Assembly: GCA_963170125.1 (NCBI GenBank)
Contig: CAUJFI010000018.1
Span: 1 to 64,000, forward strand
Length of the DNA: 64,000 bases
Direction: 5' to 3'
DNA from: Deinococcota bacterium
GTDB taxonomy: Bacteria; Deinococcota; Deinococci; Deinococcales; Trueperaceae
The notes under the pieces were generated by a model that did not search any database, was not told the origin of the DNA, and was given only the letters and a program-made list of their open reading frames with translations. Both the position numbers and the translations under genes were made by a program. Positions within the stretch are counted from its first letter, which is position 1. Each line of letters begins with the position of its first letter. Below, piece after piece: positions 1-9,670 of the stretch.

Positions 1-72
1 GCCGGCGAGCAGCTGGGAGCGGCGGGGCGAGCCGCTCGCGAGCACGATGCTGGGGATGCCGGCCGGTGACAC
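1..72 (-). CDS. maf: Maf-like nucleotide pyrophosphatase, 5' end only
   Basis: The first 24 codons of a minus-strand gene that runs off the left edge. After a GTG start the reading frame gives the IVLASGSPRRSQLLAG stretch, the N-terminal signature of Maf/YhdE house-cleaning nucleoside triphosphate pyrophosphatases, which hydrolyse non-canonical or modified NTPs. The GTG start at 72 is supported by a TATCCT box (80-85 on the plus strand as AGGATA) seven bases upstream, the same leaderless arrangement seen at many genes here. It is divergent from rpiA. The family call rests on this short N-terminal motif, but the motif is distinctive. Confidence 0.82.
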   Translation of the reverse strand, partial: MSPAGIPSIVLASGSPRRSQLLAG

Positions 73-79
73 GCGGTAC

Positions 80-85
80 AGGATA
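80..85 (-). promoter_or_regulatory. -10 box of maf (TATCCT)
   Basis: TATCCT on the minus strand, seven bases before the GTG start of maf. This spacing puts transcription start at or next to the start codon, so the mRNA is probably leaderless. Confidence 0.55.
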
Positions 86-195
86 ACGGCTAGGCGGGCG
101 ACCGCGCGGCCCCACCCGGCCGGTCGCGCCGGTGCGACCGCGCGCTGGAACGTTCCCACGCACCGAAGCGCCGCCGACCCGCCGGCACCTGACGG

Positions 196-201
196 TATGC
201 T
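196..201 (+). promoter_or_regulatory. -10 box of rpiA (TATGCT)
   Basis: TATGCT, then seven bases, then the ATG of rpiA. Predicts a leaderless transcript for the rpiA-acpS-rnhA cluster. Confidence 0.55.
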
Positions 202-208
202 CCGGAGC

Positions 209-904
209 ATGAGCGAAGCGATCACCGGCCCCGAGGCCATGAAACGGGCGGCGGCGCTGCGCGCCCTAGCCCTCGTCGACAGCGGCATGCTCCTCGGCCT
301 CGGCACGGGCAGCACCGCCCGCTGGCTCGTCGAGGAGCTGGGGCGAGCCCTCGCGCGCGGGGAGCTGACGGACGTGCGCGGTGTCGCGACCTCGAGGCAG
401 ACGGAGACGCAAGCCGCCGGGCTCGGGATCCCCCTCGTCGACCTGCCGCCCGAGGGCGTCGACCTCGCCATAGACGGCATGGACGAGCTCACGGTGGGCC
501 TTGACGCCGTCAAGGGCCTCGGCGGGGCGCTGACCAGGGAGAAGATCGTGGCTACCGCGGCCAAGCGGTTCGTGCTGATCGGCGACGCCACCAAGCTGGT
601 CGCCCACCTCGGTGAGAAGGCGCCGCTGCCGGTCGAGGTCGTCCGCTTCGGGCGGCTGCGCACCGAACGCCTGCTTACGGAGTTCGGCGGGGAGGTCAGG
701 CAGCGGCTGGCGGGTACGGAACCGTTCGTGACGGACAACGGCAACCTCGTCTACGACATCCACTTCCAGGCCCCGTTCGACGCGCGCTCGCTGGCCGCGC
801 GCCTGGCCGACACCCCCGGCGTCGTGGAGCACGGGCTCTTCCTAGGCATGGCCGAGCGCGCCTTCGTGGCCACGGCCACGGGCGTCGACGAGGTCGCCGG
901 TTGA
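209..904 (+). CDS. rpiA: Ribose-5-phosphate isomerase A
   Basis: Interconverts ribose 5-phosphate and ribulose 5-phosphate in the non-oxidative pentose phosphate pathway, in the cytoplasm. The 231-residue product has the normal family length and its motifs: LGTGSTA at 31-37 (phosphate binding), DGMDE at 89-93 and KGLGGALTREK at 102-112, which carries the catalytic Glu. The reading frame is open further upstream to 47, but the ATG at 209 matches the family N-terminus and lies seven bases after a TATGCT box. The stop overlaps the TTG start of acpS by four bases, so the two are probably translationally coupled. Confidence 0.95.
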   Translation: MSEAITGPEAMKRAAALRALALVDSGMLLGLGTGSTARWLVEELGRALARGELTDVRGVATSRQTETQAAGLGIPLVDLPPEGVDLAIDGMDELTVGLDAVKGLGGALTREKIVATAAKRFVLIGDATKLVAHLGEKAPLPVEVVRFGRLRTERLLTEFGGEVRQRLAGTEPFVTDNGNLVYDIHFQAPFDARSLAARLADTPGVVEHGLFLGMAERAFVATATGVDEVAG

Positions 905-1299
905 TCGTCGCCGTCGGGCTCGACATGGTCGAGCTCTCCCGCATCCGGAGGGCGCTCGAGCGCTTCCCCGACCGGTTCGTCGGGCGCGTCTTCCACCCCG
1001 AGGAGCTCGCGGCGCTGGCGGACCGCACGGACAAGGTGCCGGGGCTGGCGGCGCGGTTCGCCGCCAAGGAGGCCTTCCAGAAGTGCTGGCCGACGTCGTT
1101 CGGCTGGCGCGACGTCTGGGTCGTGAAGGACGGCAGCCGCCCCGTGCTGCGCATGGCGCCCCCGTTGCGGGAAGCATGCGAGCGCGAGGGCCTCAGCGCC
1201 CACGTGTCGCTGACGCACGCGCGCGAGACGGCCGCCGCCGTGGTGGTGCTCGAGCTGCGGGTTACAGTGGCGCCTCATGTGCCCGAAGAACGACCCTGA
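901..1299 (+). CDS. acpS: Holo-[acyl-carrier-protein] synthase
   Basis: Transfers 4'-phosphopantetheine from CoA to the serine of acyl carrier protein, activating fatty acid synthesis. The 132-residue protein shows the family signatures GLDMVE at 6-11 (metal-binding Asp8) and RFAAKEAFQK at 52-61 (Glu57). The start is a TTG overlapping the rpiA stop (TTGA). Its last 23 bases overlap the start of rnhA, so the three genes form a tight operon. The C-terminal dozen residues after VVVLEL look unconserved. Confidence 0.93.
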   Translation: MIVAVGLDMVELSRIRRALERFPDRFVGRVFHPEELAALADRTDKVPGLAARFAAKEAFQKCWPTSFGWRDVWVVKDGSRPVLRMAPPLREACEREGLSAHVSLTHARETAAAVVVLELRVTVAPHVPEERP

Positions 1300-1810
1300 C
1301 TCGCAGGCGAGCCTCTTCGCCGCCTCCCCCGGCGCCGCGACCGACCGACCCGCGCCCCTAGCCCCCTTGCGCAACGTGACGGCCTACACGGACGGCTCGT
1401 GCGACACGGCGAGCGGCCACGGCGGGTGGGCGTACATGCTCGTCGCGGACGGCCAGGAGCGGACGGAAGCCGGTTACGCCCCTGACACCACCAACAACCG
1501 CATGGAGCTGACGGCGGCCGTGCGCGCCCTCGCGGCCCTCGAGCAGGCGTCGGACGTGACCGTCGTGACGGACAGCGAGTACCTGAAGAAGGCCTTCACG
1601 GACGGCTGGCTCAAGAACTGGCTACGCAACGGCTGGCGCACCGCCGCGCGGCAGCCGGTCAAGAACCGCGACCTGTGGGAAGAGCTGCTCGAGTTGGAGA
1701 AGCGGCACCGCGTACGGTGGTCGTGGACCAAGGGCCATGCGGGCCACGCGGAGAACGAGGCCGTCGACGCGCTGGCGCTGGCGGCGCGGCGCTCGCGCGG
1801 GCGGCGCTGA
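1277..1810 (+). CDS. rnhA: Ribonuclease HI
   Basis: Degrades the RNA strand of RNA-DNA hybrids. The 177-residue protein has about 30 extra N-terminal residues before the YTDGS motif. All four catalytic carboxylates are visible: Asp39 (YTDGS), Glu77 (NRMEL), Asp99 (TDSEY) and Asp164 (AVDALA), and the KGHAGHAEN loop at 152-160 carries the conserved His. The start codon lies inside the end of acpS, which implies coupling. It converges on the M20 peptidase gene across a 109-base gap in which I see no clear terminator. Confidence 0.95.
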   Translation: MCPKNDPDSQASLFAASPGAATDRPAPLAPLRNVTAYTDGSCDTASGHGGWAYMLVADGQERTEAGYAPDTTNNRMELTAAVRALAALEQASDVTVVTDSEYLKKAFTDGWLKNWLRNGWRTAARQPVKNRDLWEELLELEKRHRVRWSWTKGHAGHAENEAVDALALAARRSRGRR

Positions 1811-1919
1811 GCGGTCGGGGACGGGCGATCGGCTCCAGGCGCCGGGAGGTGGCCACCGCCGATAGGTTCCGCGGGACCGCTACCGGCGAGACGACCCGTT
1901 CACGCGCGTCGCGCGGCCT

Positions 1920-3110
1920 TCAGGCCAGCCGCGCCAACAAGCTGCTGAGGGCCGCCAGGCCGGCGCTCAACGACGCCGGCTCGAGCCATTCGTCGAGGCG
2001 GTGGGCGTTGCCCCCGCGGTAGCCGCCGAAGGCGATGGCCGGGATGCCCGCGGCCATGGCCGGGTTGGCGTCGGTGCTGGCCGCGGAGGTCTTGTGCGTC
2101 ACGCCGACCTCGGCGTACGCCGCCCTGGCCGCGGCCACGAGCCGCTCGTTGTCCGAGCGCCCGGCCTGGCGCGCGCCGACCTGCACGAGCTCGACGCCGG
2201 CCCCGGCCGCCTTCGCCGCCGCGCGCACGGCGGCGAGAGCCGCCGCCTCCAGGGCGGCCAGCGTGGCCGCGTCGAGGCTTCTCAGGTCGAGGTTGAACCC
2301 CGCGCGCTCCGCGATGGCGTTGACGCTCGTGCCGCCCCACACCTGGCCGACGTTGAGGCTCGAGCGTGGCGCGGTCGGCACCCTCACGCGCCGCAAGGCG
2401 GCGATCGCCTCGCCGGCGGCGTGCACGGCGCTGGCGGCGCCGTAGTCGCCCCACGAGTGGCCGCCCGGCGCCGTGAAGCGCGCCTCGTAGCGCGCGGAGC
2501 CGACGGCCGTGTCCGTGATGGAGCCGAGCCCGCCGTCGAACGCCACGAACGCGTCGGCTCCGCGCCCGAGCTCGGCTACCAGGTGCTTGGCGCCGCGGAG
2601 GTCGCCGAGGCCCTCCTCACCGACCGTCGCGGCGACCACTAGGTGCGGCCTGTCGGAGCGCCCCGGCAGGTCGCGGGTCTGGAGATACCTGGTCAGTACG
2701 GCGAGCGACGCGGCGTTGTCGCCGATGCCCGGGCCGCTCCAGCGCTCGTGGCCCTGGATGACGCTCACGTCCACGTCAGGACCGAACACGCTGTCGAGGT
2801 GGGCGGCCACCGCCACTGTCGGCACGCGCGCGGCGCCCTGGCCCTCGGCGCGGCCGCCTGGTCGAGAGGGCGGGACGTGCGCGACGACGTTACCTACGGC
2901 GTCCAGACGCGCGTCGAGGCCGGCCTCGCGCCATAACCGCATGACGAGCGCCGCCCGGTCGCCTTCCGAGCCCGTCGGGGCCGGGGTCTGAGCGATGGTG
3001 AGGAGGAGGGTCCGTAAGGCGGCTGCGTCCGCCGCGGGGTCGGCCGCGACCCGGGCGCCGACGTCAGCGGCCCCGTCGGCGCGGTGGCCGACCTCGGCGT
3101 GTGGCGGCAT
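1920..3110 (-). CDS. M20-family zinc peptidase
   Basis: A metallopeptidase or amidohydrolase of clan MH, probably cytosolic. Visible metal-site elements are H104-x-D106 (AAHLDS), Asp131 in GIGDNAA, the Glu165-Glu166 pair in VGEEGLGD, and a late His in GNAHRLDEW; the dimerisation domain contains GGHSWGDYG. Substrate is unknown; it is closest in style to the tripeptidase/DapE-like branch. The ATG at 3110 gives 396 residues. A GTG at 3134 overlaps the response-regulator stop (GTGA) and would add eight residues, so the true start is not settled. The open frame continues to 3887, but that part is an antisense-frame shadow of the upstream gene. Confidence 0.85.
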   Translation of the reverse strand: MPPHAEVGHRADGAADVGARVAADPAADAAALRTLLLTIAQTPAPTGSEGDRAALVMRLWREAGLDARLDAVGNVVAHVPPSRPGGRAEGQGAARVPTVAVAAHLDSVFGPDVDVSVIQGHERWSGPGIGDNAASLAVLTRYLQTRDLPGRSDRPHLVVAATVGEEGLGDLRGAKHLVAELGRGADAFVAFDGGLGSITDTAVGSARYEARFTAPGGHSWGDYGAASAVHAAGEAIAALRRVRVPTAPRSSLNVGQVWGGTSVNAIAERAGFNLDLRSLDAATLAALEAAALAAVRAAAKAAGAGVELVQVGARQAGRSDNERLVAAARAAYAEVGVTHKTSAASTDANPAMAAGIPAIAFGGYRGGNAHRLDEWLEPASLSAGLAALSSLLARLA

Positions 3111-3130
3111 GGACGCCGCCCGCTTGCCCG

Positions 3131-3796
<666 letters not shown>

Positions 3797-3803
3797 GGGC
3801 CCA

Positions 3804-3809
3804 ATCGTA
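3804..3809 (-). promoter_or_regulatory. -10 box of response regulator (TACGAT)
   Basis: TACGAT on the minus strand, seven bases before the ATG at 3796; predicts a leaderless mRNA. Confidence 0.55.
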
Positions 3810-4035
3810 GCGTATGCGCCCGGCCCGGCGCGGTCCGACTCGCCACCCCCGAAAGCGTGCTACCCTTCCCGGGCAGCTGCCGGGCACGCGGCGTCACCGC
3901 TACTCGCGTCCTCACCGCCGTACATGGCATGGAGGCGGTCCGGCGACGGCGGGCGTCCGGCAGCTGCATGCTAAGGGCGCGGTCGGCACCGACCCGGGCC
4001 TTGATGAGACCGCATGAACCAAGGATGGAGTGAAC

Positions 4036-4860
4036 ATGGCGCACCCCAAGGGGTTGCTGATCGAACGCGCCCAACGGCTCGGCCTGCCACGGCCGGAGTT
4101 CGACACGGCGCGCACGGGACCCGAGCACGAGCCGTCGTTCCTGAGCGATGTCACGATCGACGGCGAGCTGCTCGGCACGGGCCAGGGCGGCTCCAAGCGC
4201 GAGGCGGAGCGGCAAGCGGCCGAAGAGGCGCTTAGCACCCTCGACAAGCGCGAGGCGGCAGGCGGCTCGATCGGCGTGCAAACGAAGGCCGGCGCGAAGG
4301 CCTCGAGTACCAAGGCGACGAGCGCCGCCCGGCCGCCGGCCGACGATGAGGAGGCAGTTCCGGCCCCCGGTGGCAAGCGTGCCGCCAAGGGCGGGAAGGC
4401 TGCCGACACTGCCAAGGCGGCCAAGGGCACGCAAGTGGCCAAGGGCGCGCGCGTGACCAAGGAAGCCGCCAAGGGACAGGCGAAGGGGGCCGCCAAGACC
4501 GCGCAGAAGGAAGGCCGGCCTCCAGCGGGCGGCCGGCAGACCACCGTCGGTCCGGACGCGGCGACGTCCAGGGGCGGGGCCGCCGACGCAAGCGGCGCCA
4601 AGGCGACCGCGACGCCGGCCCAGCCCGCGACGACCGCCGCCCCCGAGCGAGAAGACGCCGAACCGTTCAGCGGTCCGTGGCCCATGATCGACGACGTCCT
4701 CGCGAGCGTCATCACCGTCGCCGAGAGGCGCGTGAGCGCCGACCTGCGCGGCGAGACGGCGCTCGTCGCCATCCGCGACTTCGCTCTGCGGCTCTACAAG
4801 GACATGCTCGCCGACCTGGGCGAGGTCGTCGAGGAGGACGAGGAAGAAGAGCAGGAGTAA
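4036..4860 (+). CDS. Stand-alone dsRNA-binding-domain protein
   Basis: A 274-residue protein not attached to an RNase III catalytic domain. Residues about 3-70 match the double-stranded RNA-binding motif: HPKGLLIERAQRLGLPRPEF, then GPEHEPSFLSDVTIDG and the basic second helix GSKREAERQAAEEALS. A long Ala/Lys/Gly-rich low-complexity linker follows (about 75-205), then a helical domain (about 215-262) and an acidic tail (VVEEDEEEEQE). The ATG at 4036 has GGAG five bases upstream and is preferred to the GTG at 4030. It may bind structured RNA; the target is unknown. No operon partner is evident. Confidence 0.8.
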   Translation: MAHPKGLLIERAQRLGLPRPEFDTARTGPEHEPSFLSDVTIDGELLGTGQGGSKREAERQAAEEALSTLDKREAAGGSIGVQTKAGAKASSTKATSAARPPADDEEAVPAPGGKRAAKGGKAADTAKAAKGTQVAKGARVTKEAAKGQAKGAAKTAQKEGRPPAGGRQTTVGPDAATSRGGAADASGAKATATPAQPATTAAPEREDAEPFSGPWPMIDDVLASVITVAERRVSADLRGETALVAIRDFALRLYKDMLADLGEVVEEDEEEEQE

Positions 4861-4933
4861 ACGGTCGCAGGCCGGAGCGGGGCCTCGTCCCGGCCTGCGG
4901 TCGCGGGGCCCGGCTCCGGTCGGCGCTCCGCGT

Positions 4934-5272
4934 TCAGTCCGGCGCGGCGGCAGCCTTCGCGAACCTCTCGATCCGCTTGAGGTCCTGGGTCGCCTTCTCG
5001 CGCATGAGCATGTCGCGCAGACCAGGGCTCACGTCTACGTCCGAGATGCCCTGGATCTCGATGATGTCAAGCATCTTGGCGCCGAAGGCGCGCAAGGGTG
5101 TCGCCAGCTCGATGCCGGCGGTCGTCGTCGGCGTGGCGGCCTCGAGGGCGAGCAGGTCGGCGTCGAGGCCGCCCGCAGCGGGGTTGACGCTCACGACGAC
5201 GTCCCCATGGTCGGTCGTCACCAGGTAGCGCCTGTCCGCCCGCCTCCCCGCTCCGTCCGGTGTCCGACTCAT
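4934..5272 (-). CDS. Hypothetical protein, 112 residues
   Basis: I do not recognise this family. The frame from the ATG at 5272 has a strand-rich start (YLVTTDHGDVVVSVNP), a middle segment LLALEAATPTTTAGIELATPL and a helical end rich in charged residues (REKATQDLKRIERF). No signal peptide or membrane segment. The frame is open to 5404, but that extension overlaps the leader of the antiporter gene and looks non-coding. Convergent with the dsRBD gene and divergent from the antiporter. Confidence 0.5.
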   Translation of the reverse strand: MSRTPDGAGRRADRRYLVTTDHGDVVVSVNPAAGGLDADLLALEAATPTTTAGIELATPLRAFGAKMLDIIEIQGISDVDVSPGLRDMLMREKATQDLKRIERFAKAAAAPD

Positions 5273-5433
5273 CTCCGCGACGCTAGCACGCCCGAGCCGC
5301 CGAGCGCCTCTCACGGCTACCTGGTCTTCACGCCGCTCGTCGGTTATGGTCGGGGCCGCCATAGGCCGCGACCTCGCGGGAGGATAAGGAGACGACCACG
5401 GCACCGTTCACAGCCGCCCCACACGGAGACGTC

Positions 5434-7551
5434 TTGCACCTGCTCGTGCAGGTCGCGCTGCTCCTGTTCGCAGCTCGCGCCCTCGGCGAGCTGGCGCGAC
5501 GCTTCAACCAGCCCTCGGTCGTCGGCGAGCTCCTCGCCGGCATCCTGTTGGGACCGTCGCTCGCCTCGAGCCTGATCCCCGCGTTCGGCCACTGGATGCT
5601 GCCGCAGAACGCGACGCAGGGCTATCTACTCGAGCTCGTCAGCCTGTTGGGGGCCATGTTCCTGCTCCTCATGACGGGGCTGGAGACCGACCTGCAGCTC
5701 GTCAGGCGGCACATCCGCACTGCCGTCGGCGTGTCGTTAGGTGGCATCATCGTCACGTTCTCCACTGGCTTCGCGCTCGGTCAGCTGCTGCCGGAGTCGC
5801 TGATAGGCCAGGGGCAAGGACGCCTCGTCTTCGCGCTCTTCGTCGCCACGTCCCTGGCGATCTCCTCGATCCCGGTCATCGCCAAGGTGCTCATCGACCT
5901 TAGGCTCATGCGTCGGGATATCGGCCAGACGATCCTCGCGGCCAGCATGAGCGATGACACCATCGGCTGGATCCTCCTATCGCTCGTGGCCGGCTTGGCG
6001 ACCGGCGATGCCGTGACGACCGGCACTGTTCTCAGCACCGTTGGCAGCGTATTCGCGTTCATGGTGGTGTCGTTCACGTTGGGGCGGTGGTTGGTTCGTC
6101 AGGCCCTCGCCTTCGTGCAGGACCGGGTGGTCAGCCCGAATCGCCTCCTCACGCTGGTGATGGTGCTCACCCTTGCATGGGCAGCGGTGAGCCAGGCGCT
6201 GCACATCGAGGCGGTGCTCGGAGCGTTCGTCATGGGCGTGCTGTTCGGACAGATGCGCCGTCTGCCCGACGAAGTCCATAGCCATATCGAGGGCATGTCC
6301 GTAGGGATCTTCTCGCCCATCTTCCTGGCCGTGGCGGGTCTCAAGGTGGACCTGCGCAGTCTGCTGGAACCGAGGCTACTCATGGTGGTCCTCGGCGTCA
6401 TCGCCATCGCTACCCTCGGCAAGGTCGCCGGCACTTATCTGGGCGCCCGCCTGGTCGGCCGTCACGGGCACTGGACGGCGCTCGCCTACGGCGCTGGGCT
6501 GAACGCCCGTGGGGCCATGGGCATCATCATGGCCGCGATCGGGCTCCAGCTGGGCATAATCGGCCAGGACATGTACTCGATCATCGTGGTCATGGCGATG
6601 ACGACGTCCATCATGGCGCCGACGGCCCTACGCTTCGTGCTCGCCCGCGTGAAGCCGGACGAGGAAGAGGCACGCCGGCTACGCCAGGAGGAGCTGGCGG
6701 AGGACAGCCTGATCGCCAACGTCCACCGCGTGCTGTTTCCCGTGCGTGGTCCCCGAACCGGCCAGAGCAGGCCTGCTCCGAGAACCATCGAGGCCTTCGT
6801 GCTCGACAAGCTGGGCAAGGACCTGTCCGTCACGTTGCTCAACGTCACCAGTCCGGGCCAGAAGGCGGCCGCTCAGGGCTTCCTCGGCGACCTCGCGAGC
6901 GGCTTCGACAACGGCGAGGTGACGCGCAGGGTCGTCGAATCCGAAGCGACCGTCGACGCGATCCTCGACGAGGCGGCCAAGGATTACGACCTCATCGTTC
7001 TCGGCGCCTCCGAGCAGGCAGGCACGAACGAGGTCGTCTTCAACCGCGTCGTCGATCAGGTGGTGCGCATGGCGCCCTGCCCCACCATGGTCGTGAAGGG
7101 CGCGGGGGAGCCAGCCTCCTGGCCGCCGCGACGCATCCTCGTGCCGAGCGACGGCTCTGCCGCAGGCCGCCACGCCGCCGAGCTCGCCTTCGCGCTGGCG
7201 GCGGACACGGCGGTGCACGTAGCCCTGCTCAACGTAGCCGTGCAGCAGCCCGGACCGTACCGCCTGGACGCCAGCGGCGCCGCCGAGAAGCGCCAACTCG
7301 CGGCGGCCAACCAGATCGTCGACAACCTGCGCCAGCTCGGCGAAGCGCGCGGCGTGAGACCGAGCACCGAGGTGCGCGTGGCGGCGGACCCCGTCTCCGC
7401 CATCCTCAGCGTGGCGACCCAGCTCGAGTACGACCTGATAGTGCTCGGCACGGACGTGCGCCCAGGCTCGGAGCGGCTCTACCTCGGACCGCGCGTCGAG
7501 CGCATCCTGGCCGCGGCCGAGGTTCCCGTCATCGTCATCAACGGCTCCTGA
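5434..7551 (+). CDS. CPA2-type cation/proton antiporter with two UspA domains
   Basis: A 705-residue inner-membrane protein. Residues about 1-400 form a Na+/H+ exchanger domain with a dozen hydrophobic segments; the N-terminal FNQPSVVGELLAGILLGP is typical of KefB/NapA-like CPA2 transporters. The C-terminal 280 residues hold two universal-stress-protein folds, one ending PCPTMVVKGA and one starting RRILVPSDGSAAGRHA and ending VPVIVINGS. The start is TTG 5434 with GGAG five bases upstream; no ATG or GTG is in frame nearby. It probably exchanges Na+ or K+ for protons under nucleotide control through the Usp domains; ion choice cannot be read from sequence. Confidence 0.88.
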   Translation: MHLLVQVALLLFAARALGELARRFNQPSVVGELLAGILLGPSLASSLIPAFGHWMLPQNATQGYLLELVSLLGAMFLLLMTGLETDLQLVRRHIRTAVGVSLGGIIVTFSTGFALGQLLPESLIGQGQGRLVFALFVATSLAISSIPVIAKVLIDLRLMRRDIGQTILAASMSDDTIGWILLSLVAGLATGDAVTTGTVLSTVGSVFAFMVVSFTLGRWLVRQALAFVQDRVVSPNRLLTLVMVLTLAWAAVSQALHIEAVLGAFVMGVLFGQMRRLPDEVHSHIEGMSVGIFSPIFLAVAGLKVDLRSLLEPRLLMVVLGVIAIATLGKVAGTYLGARLVGRHGHWTALAYGAGLNARGAMGIIMAAIGLQLGIIGQDMYSIIVVMAMTTSIMAPTALRFVLARVKPDEEEARRLRQEELAEDSLIANVHRVLFPVRGPRTGQSRPAPRTIEAFVLDKLGKDLSVTLLNVTSPGQKAAAQGFLGDLASGFDNGEVTRRVVESEATVDAILDEAAKDYDLIVLGASEQAGTNEVVFNRVVDQVVRMAPCPTMVVKGAGEPASWPPRRILVPSDGSAAGRHAAELAFALAADTAVHVALLNVAVQQPGPYRLDASGAAEKRQLAAANQIVDNLRQLGEARGVRPSTEVRVAADPVSAILSVATQLEYDLIVLGTDVRPGSERLYLGPRVERILAAAEVPVIVINGS

Positions 7552-7648
7552 GCCGAGCGCCACGGCAGCGCGCCGCCGCGAGCGCTCCGGGCTCCGGGAG
7601 CGTAAGCGTGCTCCATGGCGCCACGACGACGGCACCAGGACGACGGAA

Positions 7649-7674
7649 GGGGCCGGTCCCGTAAGGCCGGCCCC
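7649..7674. terminator. Bidirectional terminator hairpin
   Basis: A perfect 8-bp stem (GGGGCCGG / CCGGCCCC) with a 10-base loop between the converging antiporter and Crp-family genes. There is no long T run, as is common at high GC. Confidence 0.6.
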
Positions 7675-7707
7675 TCGCACAACGCTTGGTCTAGCTCAGT
7701 AGCGGCT

Positions 7708-8418
7708 CTAGGTGCTCGCCTCGTCGAGGAACGCCTGCAACCGCTCCGTGTTGACGGTGATGGGCGCGCGCCTGCGGCGCACGGCCCCGTACTCGAGGAG
7801 CCGCGCCAGGCAGTGGCTGACGGTCTCACGCGTCGCGCCGATCATCTTCGCGAGGTCTTGCTGCGTGAGCGTCAGGTCGATGACCGTCCCGCGCTCGGAG
7901 ACCGTGCCGAAGTCCTTGGCGAGCCTGAGGAGCAGGTTGGCCAGGCGCCCCGGCGCATCGAAGGCGCCGACCTCGGCTTGCCACTGCTGCGCCTGCCACA
8001 GACGCGTGCTCATGACCTGGATGAACTTCATGGCGATGCGCGGCTGCTGCTGCAGTAGACGCTGGAACTCCATCTCGGGCATGACGATGAGCGTCGTGTC
8101 CATGACCGCCTCGGCCTGGTTCGGGCGCCTCTCGCTCTGCAGGAGGAGGAGCTCTCCGAAGATGTCGTACTTGCCGAGCAGCCCCAGGATCATCTCCTTG
8201 CCGTTCGGGAAGTACATGGAGATCTTCACCATGCCGTCGCGGATGAAGTAGAGGGCGTCCGCCGGGTCTTCCATGTGGTAGATGATCTCGCCCGCCGCGA
8301 AGCGCTTGTAGGGCGTGATCTTCGCCATCTGCTCGATCTCGTCCGGAGTGAGGTCCTCGAACAGCTCCGTGTTCTTGAGGTGCCAAACCAGACTCGGGTA
8401 CTGGCTCGCTTCCGTCAT
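7708..8418 (-). CDS. Crp/Fnr-family transcriptional regulator
   Basis: A 236-residue cytosolic regulator. Residues about 15-135 form a cyclic-nucleotide-binding beta barrel (FAAGEIIYHMEDPADALYFI, then FGELLLLQSERRPNQAEAVMD); about 150-225 form a Crp-type winged helix with LTQQDLAKMIGATRETVSHCLARLLEYG. There is no N-terminal Cys cluster, so it is not an Fe-S Fnr. The ligand is unknown; the binding loop lacks a clear RxS cAMP signature. The ATG has a GGGGAAG element just upstream. Not linked in an operon with its neighbours. Confidence 0.92.
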   Translation of the reverse strand: MTEASQYPSLVWHLKNTELFEDLTPDEIEQMAKITPYKRFAAGEIIYHMEDPADALYFIRDGMVKISMYFPNGKEMILGLLGKYDIFGELLLLQSERRPNQAEAVMDTTLIVMPEMEFQRLLQQQPRIAMKFIQVMSTRLWQAQQWQAEVGAFDAPGRLANLLLRLAKDFGTVSERGTVIDLTLTQQDLAKMIGATRETVSHCLARLLEYGAVRRRRAPITVNTERLQAFLDEAST

Positions 8419-8533
8419 CTTCTTCCCCTTCGAGCGTGACCGCGTAGCCCGGCACCAAAGCCTTGTGCCCCGCCACGCTCCTCACACGTCGTCGTTCCGG
8501 TTCTCACTATCGCACATGAGAAGCGCCGAACGC

Positions 8534-9670
8534 TCACGGTTGCACAGGCTGCGCCTCGCCGGCCATGGCGCTACTCAGCCGCATGAGGCGCAAGTAATCG
8601 GCCACGTCCCGGTAGTCGCCGACCTTGAGGCCGTCGACGAAGACGGTAGGGGTGCCCGTCAGGCGCAGGTCCTGGGCGGCCACGCGGTAGGACTCCTCCA
8701 CCAGCGCGCCGTAGCGACCGCTGCGCACGCACTCCGCCAGCCCGTCGGCAGAGAGCCCGGCGTCCTCGGCGATGGTGACGAACAGGGGCAGCGGATCCGG
8801 TCGGCCCGCCCATTCGTCCTGGCGCGTGAAGAGCGCGCTCTGGAAGGTCCAGAACGCGTCCTCGCCGGCAGCGAAGTCGACGAGCTCGGCCGTGGTCGCC
8901 GCCAGGCACTCGCTCGCCTCCGCCGCGACGGTGGCGTTCGGATGGATGCTCTTGAGCGGGAAGTGGTAGAGCTCGAGGCGCACGTCGCCGCGCGGGAGGA
9001 GCTCGCTCCTCACCACGGGCATCCCCAGCGCCTCGAACTGCGCGCAGTACGGGCACTGCAGGTCGGTGAACAGGCGCACGACGTGCGGGGCGCCCAGGGG
9101 CCCGAGGACGTGCGCCGGCGGGCCGAAGCGGTCCGCGTCCACGTGCTGCGGCGCGAAGCGCACGCTGACCTCGGGGGTGGGGCCGGCAACGACGTCGACG
9201 AACATGAGGTACTCCATGACCTCGACGGCCACCTCGCCGACCCCGGTCAGCTCGGAGGCGCGCGTGCGGAAGAAGTCGGCGACCGGCGCGGCGATGCCGT
9301 CGCCGTAGCCGCTCGCGACTCCGACCAGCGCTCCGAGGAAGCGCACGTTCGCATCGCTCAGCGCCCCGGCCCCGTTGACCTCGACGGCCACCCCTTCGGA
9401 GGCGAGCACGCCGAACGCGAAGCCGCTGGAAGTGACGAAGCCCGTCCCGTCATCGGTCGGCGTGGGCTGGTAGTCGGAGAGCGCCGCCAGGATCGTCGCG
9501 GGAGGTTCGCCGATCTGGGCCCGCGCCACCCCCGGCAGCAAGGCAGTCAGGAGGGCCAGCGGGAGCGCGGCCGACCGCAGCGTCGCCAGGAGCGGCCGCG
9601 CGCCGCGGGTGCGAGCGAAGGCGCGCGCGGTGGGCGCGCTCACCGCGGTGCGCAGCTGACGCGCATTCAT
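8534..9670 (-). CDS. DsbA-family exported thiol oxidoreductase-like protein
   Basis: A 378-residue exported protein. A signal sequence with an unusually long n-region ends near residue 51 (LALLTALLPGVARA). Residues about 60-185 are an unassigned N-terminal domain. The thioredoxin-like domain has VVRLFTDLQCPYCAQFE, with the CPYC active site at 206-209, and the cis-Pro loop LTGTPTVFVDG near 345. It probably makes or isomerises disulfides outside the cytoplasmic membrane. Its ATG overlaps the stop of the M32 peptidase gene (ATGA), so the pair is co-transcribed. Confidence 0.85.
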   Translation of the reverse strand: MNARQLRTAVSAPTARAFARTRGARPLLATLRSAALPLALLTALLPGVARAQIGEPPATILAALSDYQPTPTDDGTGFVTSSGFAFGVLASEGVAVEVNGAGALSDANVRFLGALVGVASGYGDGIAAPVADFFRTRASELTGVGEVAVEVMEYLMFVDVVAGPTPEVSVRFAPQHVDADRFGPPAHVLGPLGAPHVVRLFTDLQCPYCAQFEALGMPVVRSELLPRGDVRLELYHFPLKSIHPNATVAAEASECLAATTAELVDFAAGEDAFWTFQSALFTRQDEWAGRPDPLPLFVTIAEDAGLSADGLAECVRSGRYGALVEESYRVAAQDLRLTGTPTVFVDGLKVGDYRDVADYLRLMRLSSAMAGEAQPVQP

